64,000 nucleotides of DNA from Pyxidicoccus xibeiensis (GCF_024198175.1 NZ_JAJVKV010000012.1:186001-250000); one strand, 5' to 3'. Shown: positions 16,631 through 26,731, numbered from the stretch's first letter. Notes: generated by a model from the sequence alone, not told the origin. Numbers and translations: made by a program.

Positions 16631-17096
16631 GAGTCGCTCCTTCCGTCACCGCCACCCGGCGACACCCTCGCGTCCGGCGCTGGAACCCTCCAGCCAGCCA
16701 GGCGCGCATGCCTCCAGGGAGTGCATCCCTCCGCGTGGCCGCAACGGCTGCGGGGAGGCTCCATGGCGGGAGGTACGCGGGTTCACATCGCGTGTGTTGG
16801 GGCCATGAAGCGTGGCCCCAGGCCCTGGCCGCCTCCAGGACCCACCCGCCGTCACTCCGCCCCCCAGCGCCCACCCTGTCCGACGGGTGGGCCCGCGACT
16901 CACTCGAAACAGCTCTCAACGACGCGGGGACGAAATCGTATTGCCTGCTTTCACGGACAGTTGTGCCGGACCGGTCTGACACCTCCCCGCGGGCGGAGCT
17001 TTCCGTTCAGGGCGTGAGAGGTGTCCATGTAGTAGTGGAAGTCCCTCGGCTGCTTGATTCGGTACCGGGCCGGGTGCTTCGCTGCCGGGAGACGCC
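16631..17096. other. Divergent intergenic region, no gene seen
   Basis: This 466-bp region separates the subtilase (-) and the Ser/Thr kinase (+) and must carry both promoters. A GGGAGACGCC ribosome site precedes the kinase ATG. I find no convincing -35/-10 pair, repeat or small gene. Confidence 0.5.
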
Positions 17097-19655
17097 ATGA
17101 GCCACACACCCACAGAGTCCCCCCGCTTCCTCGGGCGATACGAGCTCGTCCATCCCCTCGGACAGGGGGGAATGGGGGAGGTCTTCCTGGCGAAGATCAG
17201 CGGCGCGGCCGGCTTCGAGAAGCCGTGCATCGTCAAGACGATTCTTCCAACCCTGCTGAAGGACCGGCAGTTCCTGGACCGGTTCCACCACGAAGCCAAG
17301 GTGCTGGTGCACCTCGTCCACTCGTCGATTGCCCAGGTGTACGACATGGGCGAGATGGACGGCACCTACTACATGGCGCTGGAGTACGTGGCGGGGGTGG
17401 ACCTGGCGTACCTGCTCGAGCAGGCGCGGGCGCAAGGGGTGGCGGTGCCGGCGCCGGTGGCGCTGTTCATCGGACAGCGCATGGCGGAGGGGCTGGGGTA
17501 CGCGCACCGCAAGGCGGGGCCGGACGGCACGCCGCTGGGCATCGTCCACCGCGACGTGTCCCCGCACAACGTCATGGTGTCGTACGAGGGCGAGGTGAAG
17601 GTCATCGACTTCGGCCTCGCCAAGTCCGCGGCGCGCAGCAAGTACACGCTGCCGGCCACGGTGATGGGGAAGCTGGGGTACATGTCCCCGGAGCAGGTGC
17701 GCGCCGAGGCCCTGGACCACCGCAGCGACATCTACTCGTGCGGCGTGGTGGTGTGGGAGATGCTGGCGGGCCGCTCGCTCATCCCCCATGGGACGGTGGG
17801 GGAGATGATGGCGGCCATGTCGCAGCCGGTGGTGCCGCCGCTGCATGAGCTGCGCAAGGACGTGGACGCCACGCTGGACGCGGTGGTGCGGCGCGCGCTG
17901 GAGGCTAAGCCGGACGCGCGCTACGGGCGCTCGGACGAGTTCGCCCGCGCGCTCAACGGGGAGCTGGTGCGCTCGGGCGCGGAGGTGGGCGCCGAGGAGG
18001 TGGGCCACTTCGTCCGCGGGCTGTGCCCGGAGGCGTTCGCCGCGCAGCGCAAGCTCATCTCCAAGGTGTCCTCCTCCTCCAGCCACCGCCGCACCCCCGC
18101 GCCCGTGTCGGGCACCGGTACGGGCACGTATGGCACCGGCCCCCAGCCGGCTCCGGAGGACGACGCCGACATGACGGGCCACGAGCCCACGGTGATGCGC
18201 AACGTGAACGACCTCCAGCCGTCCAAGCGCCGCAGCGGCGGCGTGGCCCGGCCGGACGCCGTCTATGCGGAGGGCGACGAGGAGGCGGACACGGGCTCCA
18301 CCACGCTGCGCCAGGCCCCCCGCCCCGCGCGGGAAGGCGACGAGGTCGCGGACGTGGGGCCCACGTCGGTGCGTCAGCCCTCCGGCTCCACGCCCGCCGC
18401 GCGTGCGGGCAGCGGAGGCCACGGGTCACGCAGGGCGTCGCGACCGGTGCCGGCGGTGGAGTCGGAGGAAGGCACCGTGGAGGCGCCGCCGCGCGCCTCC
18501 TCGCGGCCGCTGCCCGCCGTGGACGACGAGGACCGCCACCCGGCCCGTCGACGTCCGATGGGGCTCTATGCCGCCATCGCCGTGCTGCTGGTGATTGCCA
18601 CCGCCGCCACCACCGCGCTGTTCGTCGGCCGGTCCACGGCGGGGGCTGGAGGGCAGGCGACGGTGGCGCCGGCCACGGGGACCGCGGTGAAGGACCCCGC
18701 GGCCGCGGCGGCGGGAACGCCCGCGCCGGGCACGGCGCCCGCGGGTGCGGTGGCGGGGAGCGCGAACCCGGGCTCCCCCGGTACTCCGCCGGCTCCAGGG
18801 ACGGCGCCCGTGGTGGCCGCCGTCGGGCAGGGCGCACCGGGGGCGCAGGCCGTGCCGTCATCGGCGGCCGTGGGGACTGGCGCGTCCGGGACGCCGGGCA
18901 CGGAGGGCGTCGCAGCCCAGGACCCGGCGGGCGGCAAGCGTCCGGTGGCCACGGCGAAGCTGCCCGGAAGGAAGAAGCCCGTCACCGCTCCGGAGCCCGA
19001 GCCCACGTCGACGGTCAAGTACGTCTCTCCCGCGTCGGTGCACAAGGTGTTGGAGGACGGGGGCAGGTACTACATCGAGCGAGGGCTGTCCGCGGGGCTC
19101 ATCCAGGGCGCGGAGGTGCAGGTCGTGGGCCCGGCGGCGAAGAATGGCCAGCGGCCGGTGCTGGGGCTCGCCCGGGTGGTGAAGCCGCCCCGCGCGGCGA
19201 AGCTCACGCATGCCACGCGCATCTACCTCGAGCTGGATGAGGACGCGCTCGAGGCCGGCGGGGTGCGGTTCATCCCGGTGGCCGCCGCCGGAAAGGCCGC
19301 TCCAGCTCCAGCTCCAGCTCCAGAGGAGGAGACCGCCGAGGCCGCGCCCGCGGAGGAGCCGGTGAAGCCCGCCGAGACGGGCAAGCTGAATGCCGGGGTG
19401 CGCAAGCGCAGGAGCGTCTCGGGCCTCTTCGCGAGCACGAAGGGAGTGCCCGTCACCATCACCAACAAGGACTCCACTGCCTGGACCAACTGCGACGTGG
19501 TCACGAGCCGCCGGATGGTGGGGCGGCTGGGCCACCTCGCGCCCGGCGCGTCCCGGACCATCGAGGACTACAAGCCCGGCGCCAGGTACTCGGTGGGCAG
19601 CGACATGATGGGCATCTACTGCGACCAGGGAAAGCACGAGCAACCGCTGCGCTGA
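17097..19655 (+). CDS. Membrane-anchored Hanks-type serine/threonine protein kinase
   Basis: An 852-residue kinase of the PknB-like class abundant in myxobacteria. Kinase domain about 14-280: glycine loop LGQGGMGEVF, Lys47, catalytic loop HRDVSPHN (151-158), DFG at 171-173 and GYMSPEQ. All catalytic residues are present. Residues about 290-485 are a charged, low-complexity linker, followed by one transmembrane helix (about 489-510) and a long Ala/Pro/Gly extracytoplasmic linker. The last ~75 residues (VPVTITNKDSTAWTNCDV to GIYCDQGK) form a small beta-rich domain, probably the sensor. It lies in a region with an FHA protein, but no direct substrate is adjacent. Confidence 0.93.
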   Translation: MSHTPTESPRFLGRYELVHPLGQGGMGEVFLAKISGAAGFEKPCIVKTILPTLLKDRQFLDRFHHEAKVLVHLVHSSIAQVYDMGEMDGTYYMALEYVAGVDLAYLLEQARAQGVAVPAPVALFIGQRMAEGLGYAHRKAGPDGTPLGIVHRDVSPHNVMVSYEGEVKVIDFGLAKSAARSKYTLPATVMGKLGYMSPEQVRAEALDHRSDIYSCGVVVWEMLAGRSLIPHGTVGEMMAAMSQPVVPPLHELRKDVDATLDAVVRRALEAKPDARYGRSDEFARALNGELVRSGAEVGAEEVGHFVRGLCPEAFAAQRKLISKVSSSSSHRRTPAPVSGTGTGTYGTGPQPAPEDDADMTGHEPTVMRNVNDLQPSKRRSGGVARPDAVYAEGDEEADTGSTTLRQAPRPAREGDEVADVGPTSVRQPSGSTPAARAGSGGHGSRRASRPVPAVESEEGTVEAPPRASSRPLPAVDDEDRHPARRRPMGLYAAIAVLLVIATAATTALFVGRSTAGAGGQATVAPATGTAVKDPAAAAAGTPAPGTAPAGAVAGSANPGSPGTPPAPGTAPVVAAVGQGAPGAQAVPSSAAVGTGASGTPGTEGVAAQDPAGGKRPVATAKLPGRKKPVTAPEPEPTSTVKYVSPASVHKVLEDGGRYYIERGLSAGLIQGAEVQVVGPAAKNGQRPVLGLARVVKPPRAAKLTHATRIYLELDEDALEAGGVRFIPVAAAGKAAPAPAPAPEEETAEAAPAEEPVKPAETGKLNAGVRKRRSVSGLFASTKGVPVTITNKDSTAWTNCDVVTSRRMVGRLGHLAPGASRTIEDYKPGARYSVGSDMMGIYCDQGKHEQPLR

Positions 19656-19671
19656 GTTCCCTCACGCTGGG

Positions 19672-19696
19672 GCCCGTCCGTTGACGCGGGACGGGC
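19672..19696. terminator. Hairpin between convergent genes
   Basis: Stem GCCCGTCC (19672-19679) and GGACGGGC (19689-19696) with a 9-nt loop in the 44-bp gap between the convergent kinase and RDD genes. Likely bidirectional terminator. Confidence 0.6.
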
Positions 19697-19699
19697 GCC

Positions 19700-20371
19700 T
19701 CACTTCCCCACGCGCTGCGCGGCCACCGGACACTCGGGCATCAGCGCCTGCAGGGCCGCGTCTCCGCCGCGAGCGCCGCGCACCGCCCGGTCCAGCGAGC
19801 TGCTGCACTCCCACGTCATGTCGCGCGAGCCGTGGCAGCAGTGCCAGCCCGTCAGCGTGCGCCCCAGATACTTGAGTGCCTCCGCGCGGGTGGGCGTGAC
19901 GAGCAGCCACACCGCCCCGGCCAGCACCGCCAGCCAGGGCAGCTGCGGGGCCAGGCCCTTCAGCCACGCGCCCACGCCCCGGGGCACCCGCTCGGCGTAC
20001 AGGCCCAGCTTCGTGTCCAGCGAGCGGTGCTGCACCACCACCGTCAGCAGCATGTCCACGGGCACCGTGAAGGCGCGTGCCAGCCCGCGCACCAGCCCCG
20101 GCGCGTGCTCGCCGCGCACCAGCCGCACCGCCGCCACCTGACGCCAGAAGGTGCGGCCCGTGAGCCCCCCCACCGCGCACGTGACGAGCCACGCCAGCAC
20201 CATGGCCAGCACCATGCGGCCCGGGGTGCGCTCCTGCTCCAGCGCCCGCAGCGCCGCCCAGCCCACCAGGGCCGCCGTCACCAGGTCCAGCAGGTCCGCC
20301 ACCCACAGGCGCCACTGGTACCGGGCCTCGTGCGCCACCGTGTCCGTCGAGAACAACGAGCCTTCGCTCAT
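19700..20371 (-). CDS. RDD-family membrane protein
   Basis: A 223-residue integral membrane protein. The RDD signature is seen as YQWRLWVADLLDLVTAALVGW with the expected Arg and Asp pair, followed by a helix ALRALEQERTPGRMVLAMVL and the conserved TFWRQVAAVRLVRG segment. A final helix (LPWLAVLAGAVWLLV) precedes a soluble tail with a CCHGSRDMTWECSS cysteine cluster. RDD proteins are thought to be transporters or Na+/H+ antiporter-like. The start at ATG 20371 removes a long upstream extension without membrane character. Confidence 0.8.
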   Translation of the reverse strand: MSEGSLFSTDTVAHEARYQWRLWVADLLDLVTAALVGWAALRALEQERTPGRMVLAMVLAWLVTCAVGGLTGRTFWRQVAAVRLVRGEHAPGLVRGLARAFTVPVDMLLTVVVQHRSLDTKLGLYAERVPRGVGAWLKGLAPQLPWLAVLAGAVWLLVTPTRAEALKYLGRTLTGWHCCHGSRDMTWECSSSLDRAVRGARGGDAALQALMPECPVAAQRVGK

Positions 20372-21005
20372 CCAGCCTCTTTTCGGGGCGCGGAGCATAG
20401 ACCGGCGCCTCCGCCCGCTGTCGGAAATGACATCCACGCAAAGGCCTCGCGCGCTGCCGCTCACGCGCATGGGACGCGAGGGCCGGACACCGTGGCCCGG
20501 GCCGCGGCGACCCCGGACTCCAGGCCGATGACAGCCACGGGCCCCGGTGCCCACCGTCACGGCCTTGCTCCGAGGGGAAACCATGGGCCTGGCGCGCAGT
20601 CGTCGCAGACTCACGCTGGGAGTCGGTGCTGGCGGGAGGCCAGGCGTTTCGAGGCTCGCCTGGGTCGACCTCGGGACATGGCTGCTGTCGCCTTCCCGCA
20701 GTGGCGTGGGGCGGGATGGGCTCGCATCTTCAACCCAGCGCGAAGCGGCGCGGCTCCCTCCACCATCGGAGCCTCGCATCGGCCCGCGTGGGGGTGGTGG
20801 CTGGAAGGCGTCAGGCGCGGGTGGCCCGGCGTCGGGGGTGGTGGCGGAAGAGGCGGCAGCGACGGGGGAAGGGGGAAGGCCGTACCGGGCGTGGAGGTCG
20901 TGCTCCCGTCGCTGCCGCCAAGGCTGTGCCACTCAACGTTCCATCCAGGGTGGAATTCGTCGCGTTTGGCCTCCCGGGCGGTTCTGCCGGACACTGGGGG
21001 GCGAC
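20372..21005. other. Large intergenic region, no gene recognised
   Basis: This 634-bp region lies between the divergent RDD and hybrid-kinase genes. Open frames cross it on both strands but none has a ribosome site and recognisable protein pattern. It contains a purine-rich stretch near 20825-20880. The ribosome site for the kinase, GGGGGGCG, is at its right end. It probably carries a long regulatory leader or both promoters. Confidence 0.5.
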
Positions 21006-24000
21006 ATGTGCATTCCGGGGTATCGCTACCGCGCTTCGTTGCGTGGACTCATCGGGCTTTTCTTCCTCGCGGGACTGCTCCTGGCGAGGCCGGGCATGGC
21101 CCTGGACCCCGAGCGTCGGGTCTCGCAGTACAGCCAGGACTCCTGGCGCGCCAACGACGGCCTGCCGCAGAACAGCCTGCTGTCGCTGGCGCAGACGCGC
21201 GACGGCTACGTGTGGCTGGGGACGTGGGAGGGCCTCGTGCGCTTCGACGGAGACCGCTTCCAGGTCTTCGACAAGAAGACCACGCCGGAACTGCGCAACC
21301 ACATCATCAAGGCGCTCGCGGAGGACGCGTCCGGCACGCTGTGGGTGGGCACGGAGCAGGGGCTGGTGGCGTACCGCGACGGCCGCTTCGAGCGCGCCCC
21401 GGGCGCGGCGGCGCCGCTGGACGGCGTGAAGGTGCTGGGGCTCGTGGCGGGCGAGGGCGTGCTGTGGGTGGGCACCTCCGGCGGGCTGTGGCAGGTGCCG
21501 CTGGGCACCGGGACGGCGCGTCACTACACCGACGCGGACGGCCTGCCGGACGTGCACGTCCTCTCGCTGGCGCAGGGGGAGGGCGGCTCGCTGTGGGTGG
21601 GCACCAAGCAGGGCCTGGTGCGGGTGGTGGGCGGGAAGCTGGAGGCGGCACCCTTCCCCATGCCGGGCCCGGAGCCCCGGCCGTACGTGCAGGGGCTGAG
21701 CCGCGACTCGGCGGGCGTGCTGTGGATGGCGACGGCCACCGGGCTGCTGTCATGGAATGGGACGCTCGTGCGGCGCTTCACCGTCGAGGACGGCCTGCCG
21801 ACGACGTCCGTCACCGCGGTGTACACGGACAGCCACGGCAACCTCTGGGTGGGCACGCGGCGCGGCGGCCTGGTGCGGCGCACCGCGGAGGGCTTCAGCG
21901 CGCCCGTGCCCGGCACGGGCCTGGTGGACGCGGAGGTGCTGTCCCTGCTGGAGGACCGGGACGGCCACCTCTGGGTGGGGACGTACTCGGGCCTGTACCG
22001 CCTGCGCGACGGCCCCTTCACCACCTATGGCATCCCCGAGGGGCTGGCCAGCAACGCGGCGGTCAGCGCCGTGCTGGAGGACAGGCGCGGGACGATGTGG
22101 GTGGGCACGGTGGGCGGCGGGCTGTACCGCCTGGAGGGCGGGCAGTTCGTCCACGTGGGCGCGGAGCAGGGGCTGCCGGAGAAGGTGATTCCCGCGCTGC
22201 ACGAGACGTCCGACGGCACGCTGTGGATTGGCACCACCGGGGGCGCGTACCGGTACGACGGCGCGCGCTTCACGCGGATGACGCGCGCGCAGGGGCTGCC
22301 CCATGACGTGGTGACGGCCGTCCTGGAGGACTCGCGCGGCGACACGTGGCTGGGCACCCAGCGCGGGCTGGCGCGGCTGCATGGGGGCGAGGTCACCGTC
22401 TACGGGCCGAAGCAGGGCATCAACCACCCCATCATCGTCATGGCGGAGGACGCGAAGGGCCGGATGTGGTTCGGCACGGAGATGGGGCTGCTGCGCTGGG
22501 AGGAGGAGAAGAAGGGCTTCCAGCGCTTCCTGCAGAAGGACGGGCTGCCGGGCGACGTGGTGCTGGCGCTGCTGGCGGACCCGGACGGCACGCTGTGGGT
22601 GGGCACGGAGACGGGCGGGCTGGGGCGCCTGCGCGACGACACCTGGGCGCGCTTCACCGGCGCGCAGGGGCTGTACGACGACGCGGTGTTCAGCCTGGTG
22701 CCCGACGCCGACGGCTACCTGTGGATGAGCAGCAACAAGGGCGTGTCGCGCGTGTCCCGCGACGAGCTGGAGGCCGTGGCCTCGGGGAAGCTGCCTCGGC
22801 TGAGCTCGCTGAACTTCGACGAGCGTGACGGCATGCGCAGCTCGGAGTGCAACGGCAACACGCAGCCGTCCGGCTGGCGGGGGAAGGACGGGCGGCTGTG
22901 GTTCACCAACTTCGCCGGCGCCATCGTCGTGGACCCGGTGCGGGTGCACGCGAGCCGGCAGCCGCCCGAGGTGCGGATTGAAGAGGTGCGGGTGCAGAAC
23001 AAGCCGGTGCCGGTGGAGGGCCCGGTGGAGCTGCCGCCGGGGCGCTCGCGGCTGGACATCCGCTTCACGGCCTTCACGCCCGGGGCCGCGAAGAAGCTGC
23101 CCTTCCGCTACCGGCTGGTGGGGCATGACGACGGCTGGGTGAGCTCGGAGGTGCGGACGGCCACGTACACGGGGCTTCGCCCGGGCAGCTACACCTTCGA
23201 GGTGCAGGCGGAGGGCCGCGACGGCGCGTGGTCGCAGCCCGTGACGCTGGCGGTGACGCTGGAGCCGAAGCTGTGGCAGCGCACGGGCTTCTGGCTGCTG
23301 TGCGTGCTGGGGATGTGCGTGCTGGGCGTCACCGTGTACCTGCTGCGCGTGGGGCAGCTGAAGGCGCGCGAGCGGTGGCTGGCGGAGCGCGTGCAGGACC
23401 GCACGCAGGCGCTGGCGCGGGCCAACGAGGAGCTGGAGGCGAACATGCGCACGCTGCGGCAGACGCAGGCGCAGCTCGTCCAAGCGGGGAGGATGGCGGC
23501 GGTGGGGCAGCTCGCGGCCGGCGTGGGCCATGAAATCAACAACCCGCTGGCCTACATCGTGTCGAACCTGGAGCACGCCAGCGAGGAAGCGGACGTGCTG
23601 GCGCGGGAGCTGGGCGAGCTGCGCGGGGCGGGGCCTCGCCTCAAGGACGTGAGCCAGGCGCTGCGCGAGGCGCTGCACGGCGCGGACCGGGTGCGGCGCA
23701 TCGTCCGCGACCTGAAGACGTTCTCCCGCCCGGACGAGGAGCAGCAGGGGCCGGTGGACCTGCACGCGGTGCTGGACTCGGCGGCGAAGATTGCGATGGC
23801 CGAGCTGCGCCCGCGCGCGAAGCTGGTGCGCGACTACGGCGAGGTGCCGAGGGTGGAGGGCAGCGAGGCGCGCCTGGCGCAGGTGTTCCTCAACCTGCTC
23901 ATCAACTCGGCGCACGCGCTGCCGGAGGGGCGGGCGGAGTCGAACGAGGTGCGGCTCGTCACCCGCGTGGCGCCCGACGGCATGGTGGTGGCCGAGGTTC

Positions 24001-25151
24001 GCGACACGGGCATCGGGATTGCCCCGGAGTCGCTCGGCCGCATCTTCGACCCGTTCTACACGACGAAGCCGGGCGTGGGCACGGGGCTGGGGCTGTCGCT
24101 GTGCCATGCGTACGTGACGGCCATGGGCGGCAGCATCTCCGTGGAGAGCGAGCCGGGCCGGGGCGCCGTGTTCCGCGTGACGCTGAAGCGCGCCGCGCGC
24201 GACTCGGGGGCGATGCCCGCCGTGGCCGTCCAGGCCGTGGTGGACGCGGCGTGGGAGGCGACGCAGGCCGCGCAGGTGCGTCCACCGGTGGAGCCGAGAG
24301 CGGACGCGGCGCAGGCCCGTGGCACGGTGGAGCCGAGGGCGGACGCGGCGCCAGCGCGCGGGGCCGTGGAAGCCCCCCCGGGCTCGCAGCGGTGGTCCTC
24401 GGTCGCGGACCCGTTCATGCCCGGCACCGGCACGACGCCGGAGACCCCGGCGCGCTCCTCGGAGGCCGTGCTCCGTGAGCGCACCGTGGGCTTCGTTCCT
24501 CCAGCAGGTGCCGAGGTCGTGAAGGCGGGCCCCACGGGGCCGATGGCCTGGGCCGTGAGCACGGTGTCGCGCACGGCGGCGCCGGAGGGCACTCCTTCAG
24601 GCGCCGCGGCCTCCACGAGCGGCACGGCGTCGGAGGCCGTACCGTCCAGGCAGGCCGCGCACGGACTGGCGCCGCATGCCCGGCCCGACGCGGCTCCACC
24701 GGCGCATGAGCCCCGCACGGATGCGCCGCTGGACACGGGCCCGGTGCAGGCGCGCGGCCGGGTGCTGGTGGTGGACGACGACGCGCTGGTGAGCGGGGCC
24801 ATCCGCCGCACGCTGGCGCGGGAGAACGACGTCGACGTGCTGGTGAGTGCCCGGCAGGCGCTGGAGTACCTGCGTGGGCCGGAGCTGCGCTACGACGTGG
24901 TGCTCTGCGACCTGATGATGCCGGAGATGACGGGCATGGACCTGTACGACGCGCTGGTGCGGGAAGCGCCGCGCGTCGTGGAGCGGGTGGTCTTCATCAC
25001 CGGCGGCGCCTTCACGCCAGCGGCGCGCCAGTTCCTGGAGCGGGTGGAGAACCCCCGGGTGGAGAAGCCCTTCGACCCGGAGGCGCTGCGCAAGCTCATC
25101 CGCACCGAGGTCGCCCGCGTCCGCCGCGATGCCGAGGGTCGCGCCGCGTAG
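21006..25151 (+). CDS. Hybrid two-component sensor kinase with beta-propeller input domain
   Basis: A 1381-residue hybrid kinase, starting at ATG 21006 with a signal peptide (to about residue 31). Residues about 35-610 carry more than ten two-component-regulator propeller repeats (LWVGT, YRDGRF, GLPxxxV motifs), which make one or two extracytoplasmic beta-propellers. A Y_Y_Y domain follows (about 680-755) and then a transmembrane helix (about 757-785). The HisKA phosphoacceptor is His842 in GHEINNPLAY. The ATPase domain has NLLINSAHAL, DTGIGI and GTGLGLSL. A repetitive Ala/Pro linker joins it to a receiver domain (about 1252-1370) with Asp1302. This layout is typical of Bacteroidetes glycan sensors, but there it is fused to an AraC HTH; here the output is the receiver. 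No partner regulator or glycan locus is adjacent. Confidence 0.93.
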   Translation: MCIPGYRYRASLRGLIGLFFLAGLLLARPGMALDPERRVSQYSQDSWRANDGLPQNSLLSLAQTRDGYVWLGTWEGLVRFDGDRFQVFDKKTTPELRNHIIKALAEDASGTLWVGTEQGLVAYRDGRFERAPGAAAPLDGVKVLGLVAGEGVLWVGTSGGLWQVPLGTGTARHYTDADGLPDVHVLSLAQGEGGSLWVGTKQGLVRVVGGKLEAAPFPMPGPEPRPYVQGLSRDSAGVLWMATATGLLSWNGTLVRRFTVEDGLPTTSVTAVYTDSHGNLWVGTRRGGLVRRTAEGFSAPVPGTGLVDAEVLSLLEDRDGHLWVGTYSGLYRLRDGPFTTYGIPEGLASNAAVSAVLEDRRGTMWVGTVGGGLYRLEGGQFVHVGAEQGLPEKVIPALHETSDGTLWIGTTGGAYRYDGARFTRMTRAQGLPHDVVTAVLEDSRGDTWLGTQRGLARLHGGEVTVYGPKQGINHPIIVMAEDAKGRMWFGTEMGLLRWEEEKKGFQRFLQKDGLPGDVVLALLADPDGTLWVGTETGGLGRLRDDTWARFTGAQGLYDDAVFSLVPDADGYLWMSSNKGVSRVSRDELEAVASGKLPRLSSLNFDERDGMRSSECNGNTQPSGWRGKDGRLWFTNFAGAIVVDPVRVHASRQPPEVRIEEVRVQNKPVPVEGPVELPPGRSRLDIRFTAFTPGAAKKLPFRYRLVGHDDGWVSSEVRTATYTGLRPGSYTFEVQAEGRDGAWSQPVTLAVTLEPKLWQRTGFWLLCVLGMCVLGVTVYLLRVGQLKARERWLAERVQDRTQALARANEELEANMRTLRQTQAQLVQAGRMAAVGQLAAGVGHEINNPLAYIVSNLEHASEEADVLARELGELRGAGPRLKDVSQALREALHGADRVRRIVRDLKTFSRPDEEQQGPVDLHAVLDSAAKIAMAELRPRAKLVRDYGEVPRVEGSEARLAQVFLNLLINSAHALPEGRAESNEVRLVTRVAPDGMVVAEVRDTGIGIAPESLGRIFDPFYTTKPGVGTGLGLSLCHAYVTAMGGSISVESEPGRGAVFRVTLKRAARDSGAMPAVAVQAVVDAAWEATQAAQVRPPVEPRADAAQARGTVEPRADAAPARGAVEAPPGSQRWSSVADPFMPGTGTTPETPARSSEAVLRERTVGFVPPAGAEVVKAGPTGPMAWAVSTVSRTAAPEGTPSGAAASTSGTASEAVPSRQAAHGLAPHARPDAAPPAHEPRTDAPLDTGPVQARGRVLVVDDDALVSGAIRRTLARENDVDVLVSARQALEYLRGPELRYDVVLCDLMMPEMTGMDLYDALVREAPRVVERVVFITGGAFTPAARQFLERVENPRVEKPFDPEALRKLIRTEVARVRRDAEGRAA

Positions 25152-25257
25152 CCCGGGCCCGGCCGGCCCTGTGCCAAGCGTGTCACGACGGCAGGGGAGT
25201 AACAGAATCTCCCGCTCCCGGTGTTCAGGCAGGTTCCATATGCCTGACGAGAAACGG

Positions 25258-26592
25258 ATGACCCGCTGGTTCCGGCTGTTTTCCCTGGCGCTGCTCGTGA
25301 CGCTGCCCGCGTGCGGGGAGGATGACGGAGAAGACCCGCTTCCCCTCGACGGAGCGCTGGAGGGCAGCTGGACCACCGAGGGCTATGGCTTCGTCGTCCG
25401 CTTCCAGGGCGACAGGGTGGCGCTGCATGAGCTCACCACGGTGAGCTGCCTGCGCTACGCCAGGGAGGGCGTGGAGGCGGATGGAACCGCTCCCGGGCTC
25501 GGGCTGCGCTTCCGGCTCGACGGCGAGCAACTCGTCATCGAGAACGCGACGACGCTCCACATCACCGCGCGGCGTGCGGCCTTCCCGGAGGTCTGCACCC
25601 GGCCGGAGCCTCGAGCGGATGACCCCGTGTCCAACTTCGAGGTGTTCTGGAGCACCTTCGCCGAGCAGTACGCCCTCTTCGACCTCTACGGGGTCGACTG
25701 GCGGGCCCGCTACGAGACGTTCCGGCCGCGTGTCACGTCCGGGACGAGCGAGGCCGAGCTGTTCTCCGTGCTGTCCGAGCTGCTCGCGCCCCTGACGGAC
25801 GGACACATCTCACTCGAAGCGGACGACCAGGAGTTCCGTCCCAAGCCGCCGCCCGAATGGTTGGAGACGCACCTCGAGGGCGTGAAGCAGTACGTGCGCG
25901 GGCACTACCTCGGCGGGCCGGGCGTCACGCTGACGGCGCATGAACGGTTGGCGTACCAGTCACTCGACGCGCGGGTGGGGTACATCTTCCTCGCCGGCAT
26001 GGTGGGCTTCAGCGGGCCCGCGGGCGACGAAGCGGACGACGTGGCAGCGGCGGCCCGCGCCATCGACGAGGCGCTGGCGGCGCTGGGCGACAAGCAGGCC
26101 CTCATCCTCGACGTGCGGTTCAATGCAGGCGGCTACGACGCCGTCTCGCTGGCCATCGCGAGCCGCTTCACGGACGTGGAGCGCCTGGCCTTCACCAAGA
26201 AGGCCCGTGTGGGGCAGGGCTTCACCCCTCCGCGGGAGTACCGCTTCGCCCCGGCGGGCCCGCGGCGCTTCACCGGCCGGGTCTACATCCTCACGAGCAG
26301 CCTGTCCGCGAGCGCGGCGGAGATCTTCACCATGGCCATGGGGGCACTCCCGAACGTCACCGTCGTGGGTGAGCGCACGGATGGCGCGCACTCGGACGTG
26401 CTGACCCGGCAGCTTCCGAACGGCTGGTCCTTCGGTCTGTCGAACGAGCTGTATGCCGCTCCCGACGGCCAGGTGTACGAGCGGGTCGGGCTCCCGCCGG
26501 ACGTGGAGCTCGCCCTCGATGCGCCGAGCCTCGCCGGGGGAACGGACCGCATCTTCCAGGAGGCGCTCCGGCTCGCGGCGGACGGAGGCTGA
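25258..26592 (+). CDS. S41-family (C-terminal processing) peptidase lipoprotein
   Basis: A 444-residue lipoprotein with signal ending TLPAC. After a small N-terminal beta domain, residues about 120-200 form the tricorn-core-like helical region (FEVFWSTFAEQYALFDLYGVD and PLTDGHISLE). The catalytic S41 core follows: DVRFNAGGYDAVSLA, then ILTSSLSASAAEIFTMAM where the second-half Ser is the nucleophile, and VVGERTDGAHS. I see no clear PDZ domain. It likely degrades envelope or external proteins. ATG 25258 was chosen because it gives a standard signal peptide; ATG 25240 is a possible alternative six codons upstream. Confidence 0.88.
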   Translation: MTRWFRLFSLALLVTLPACGEDDGEDPLPLDGALEGSWTTEGYGFVVRFQGDRVALHELTTVSCLRYAREGVEADGTAPGLGLRFRLDGEQLVIENATTLHITARRAAFPEVCTRPEPRADDPVSNFEVFWSTFAEQYALFDLYGVDWRARYETFRPRVTSGTSEAELFSVLSELLAPLTDGHISLEADDQEFRPKPPPEWLETHLEGVKQYVRGHYLGGPGVTLTAHERLAYQSLDARVGYIFLAGMVGFSGPAGDEADDVAAAARAIDEALAALGDKQALILDVRFNAGGYDAVSLAIASRFTDVERLAFTKKARVGQGFTPPREYRFAPAGPRRFTGRVYILTSSLSASAAEIFTMAMGALPNVTVVGERTDGAHSDVLTRQLPNGWSFGLSNELYAAPDGQVYERVGLPPDVELALDAPSLAGGTDRIFQEALRLAADGG

Positions 26593-26624
26593 CGTTTCCC
26601 GAGGTGAAGCGCCTCCGGGCACCC

Positions 26625-26672
26625 GGGGCGCCTCGCATCCGGGGCGCCTCGCATCCGGGGCGCCTCGTGCCC
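26625..26672. repeat. 16-bp tandem repeat, three copies
   Basis: Three adjacent copies of GGGGCGCCTCGCATCC at 26625, 26641 and 26657; the third differs at three bases. They lie in the gap between the convergent S41 peptidase and reductase genes. Each copy holds the GGCGCC palindrome. No function is evident. Confidence 0.85.
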
Positions 26673-26731
26673 GGAGTGTCCACGGGCCTGGAAGGGCGCG
26701 GGAGCGGCCCGCGCTTCCGGGCGCCGGGGCG

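Noticed and set aside
14591..17017. Very long open frames opposite to or shifted from known genes (for example 14591-17017 plus, 27940-29772 minus, 23-kb region minus frames)
   Set aside because: In DNA this rich in G and C, stop codons are rare in all frames. These frames give Arg/Ala/His/Pro-rich proteins without any family pattern and lie over genes with clear domains.
20611..20994. 127-residue open frame on the minus strand in the large intergenic region
   Set aside because: It has no ribosome site, is dominated by Pro and Arg, and has no recognisable domain.
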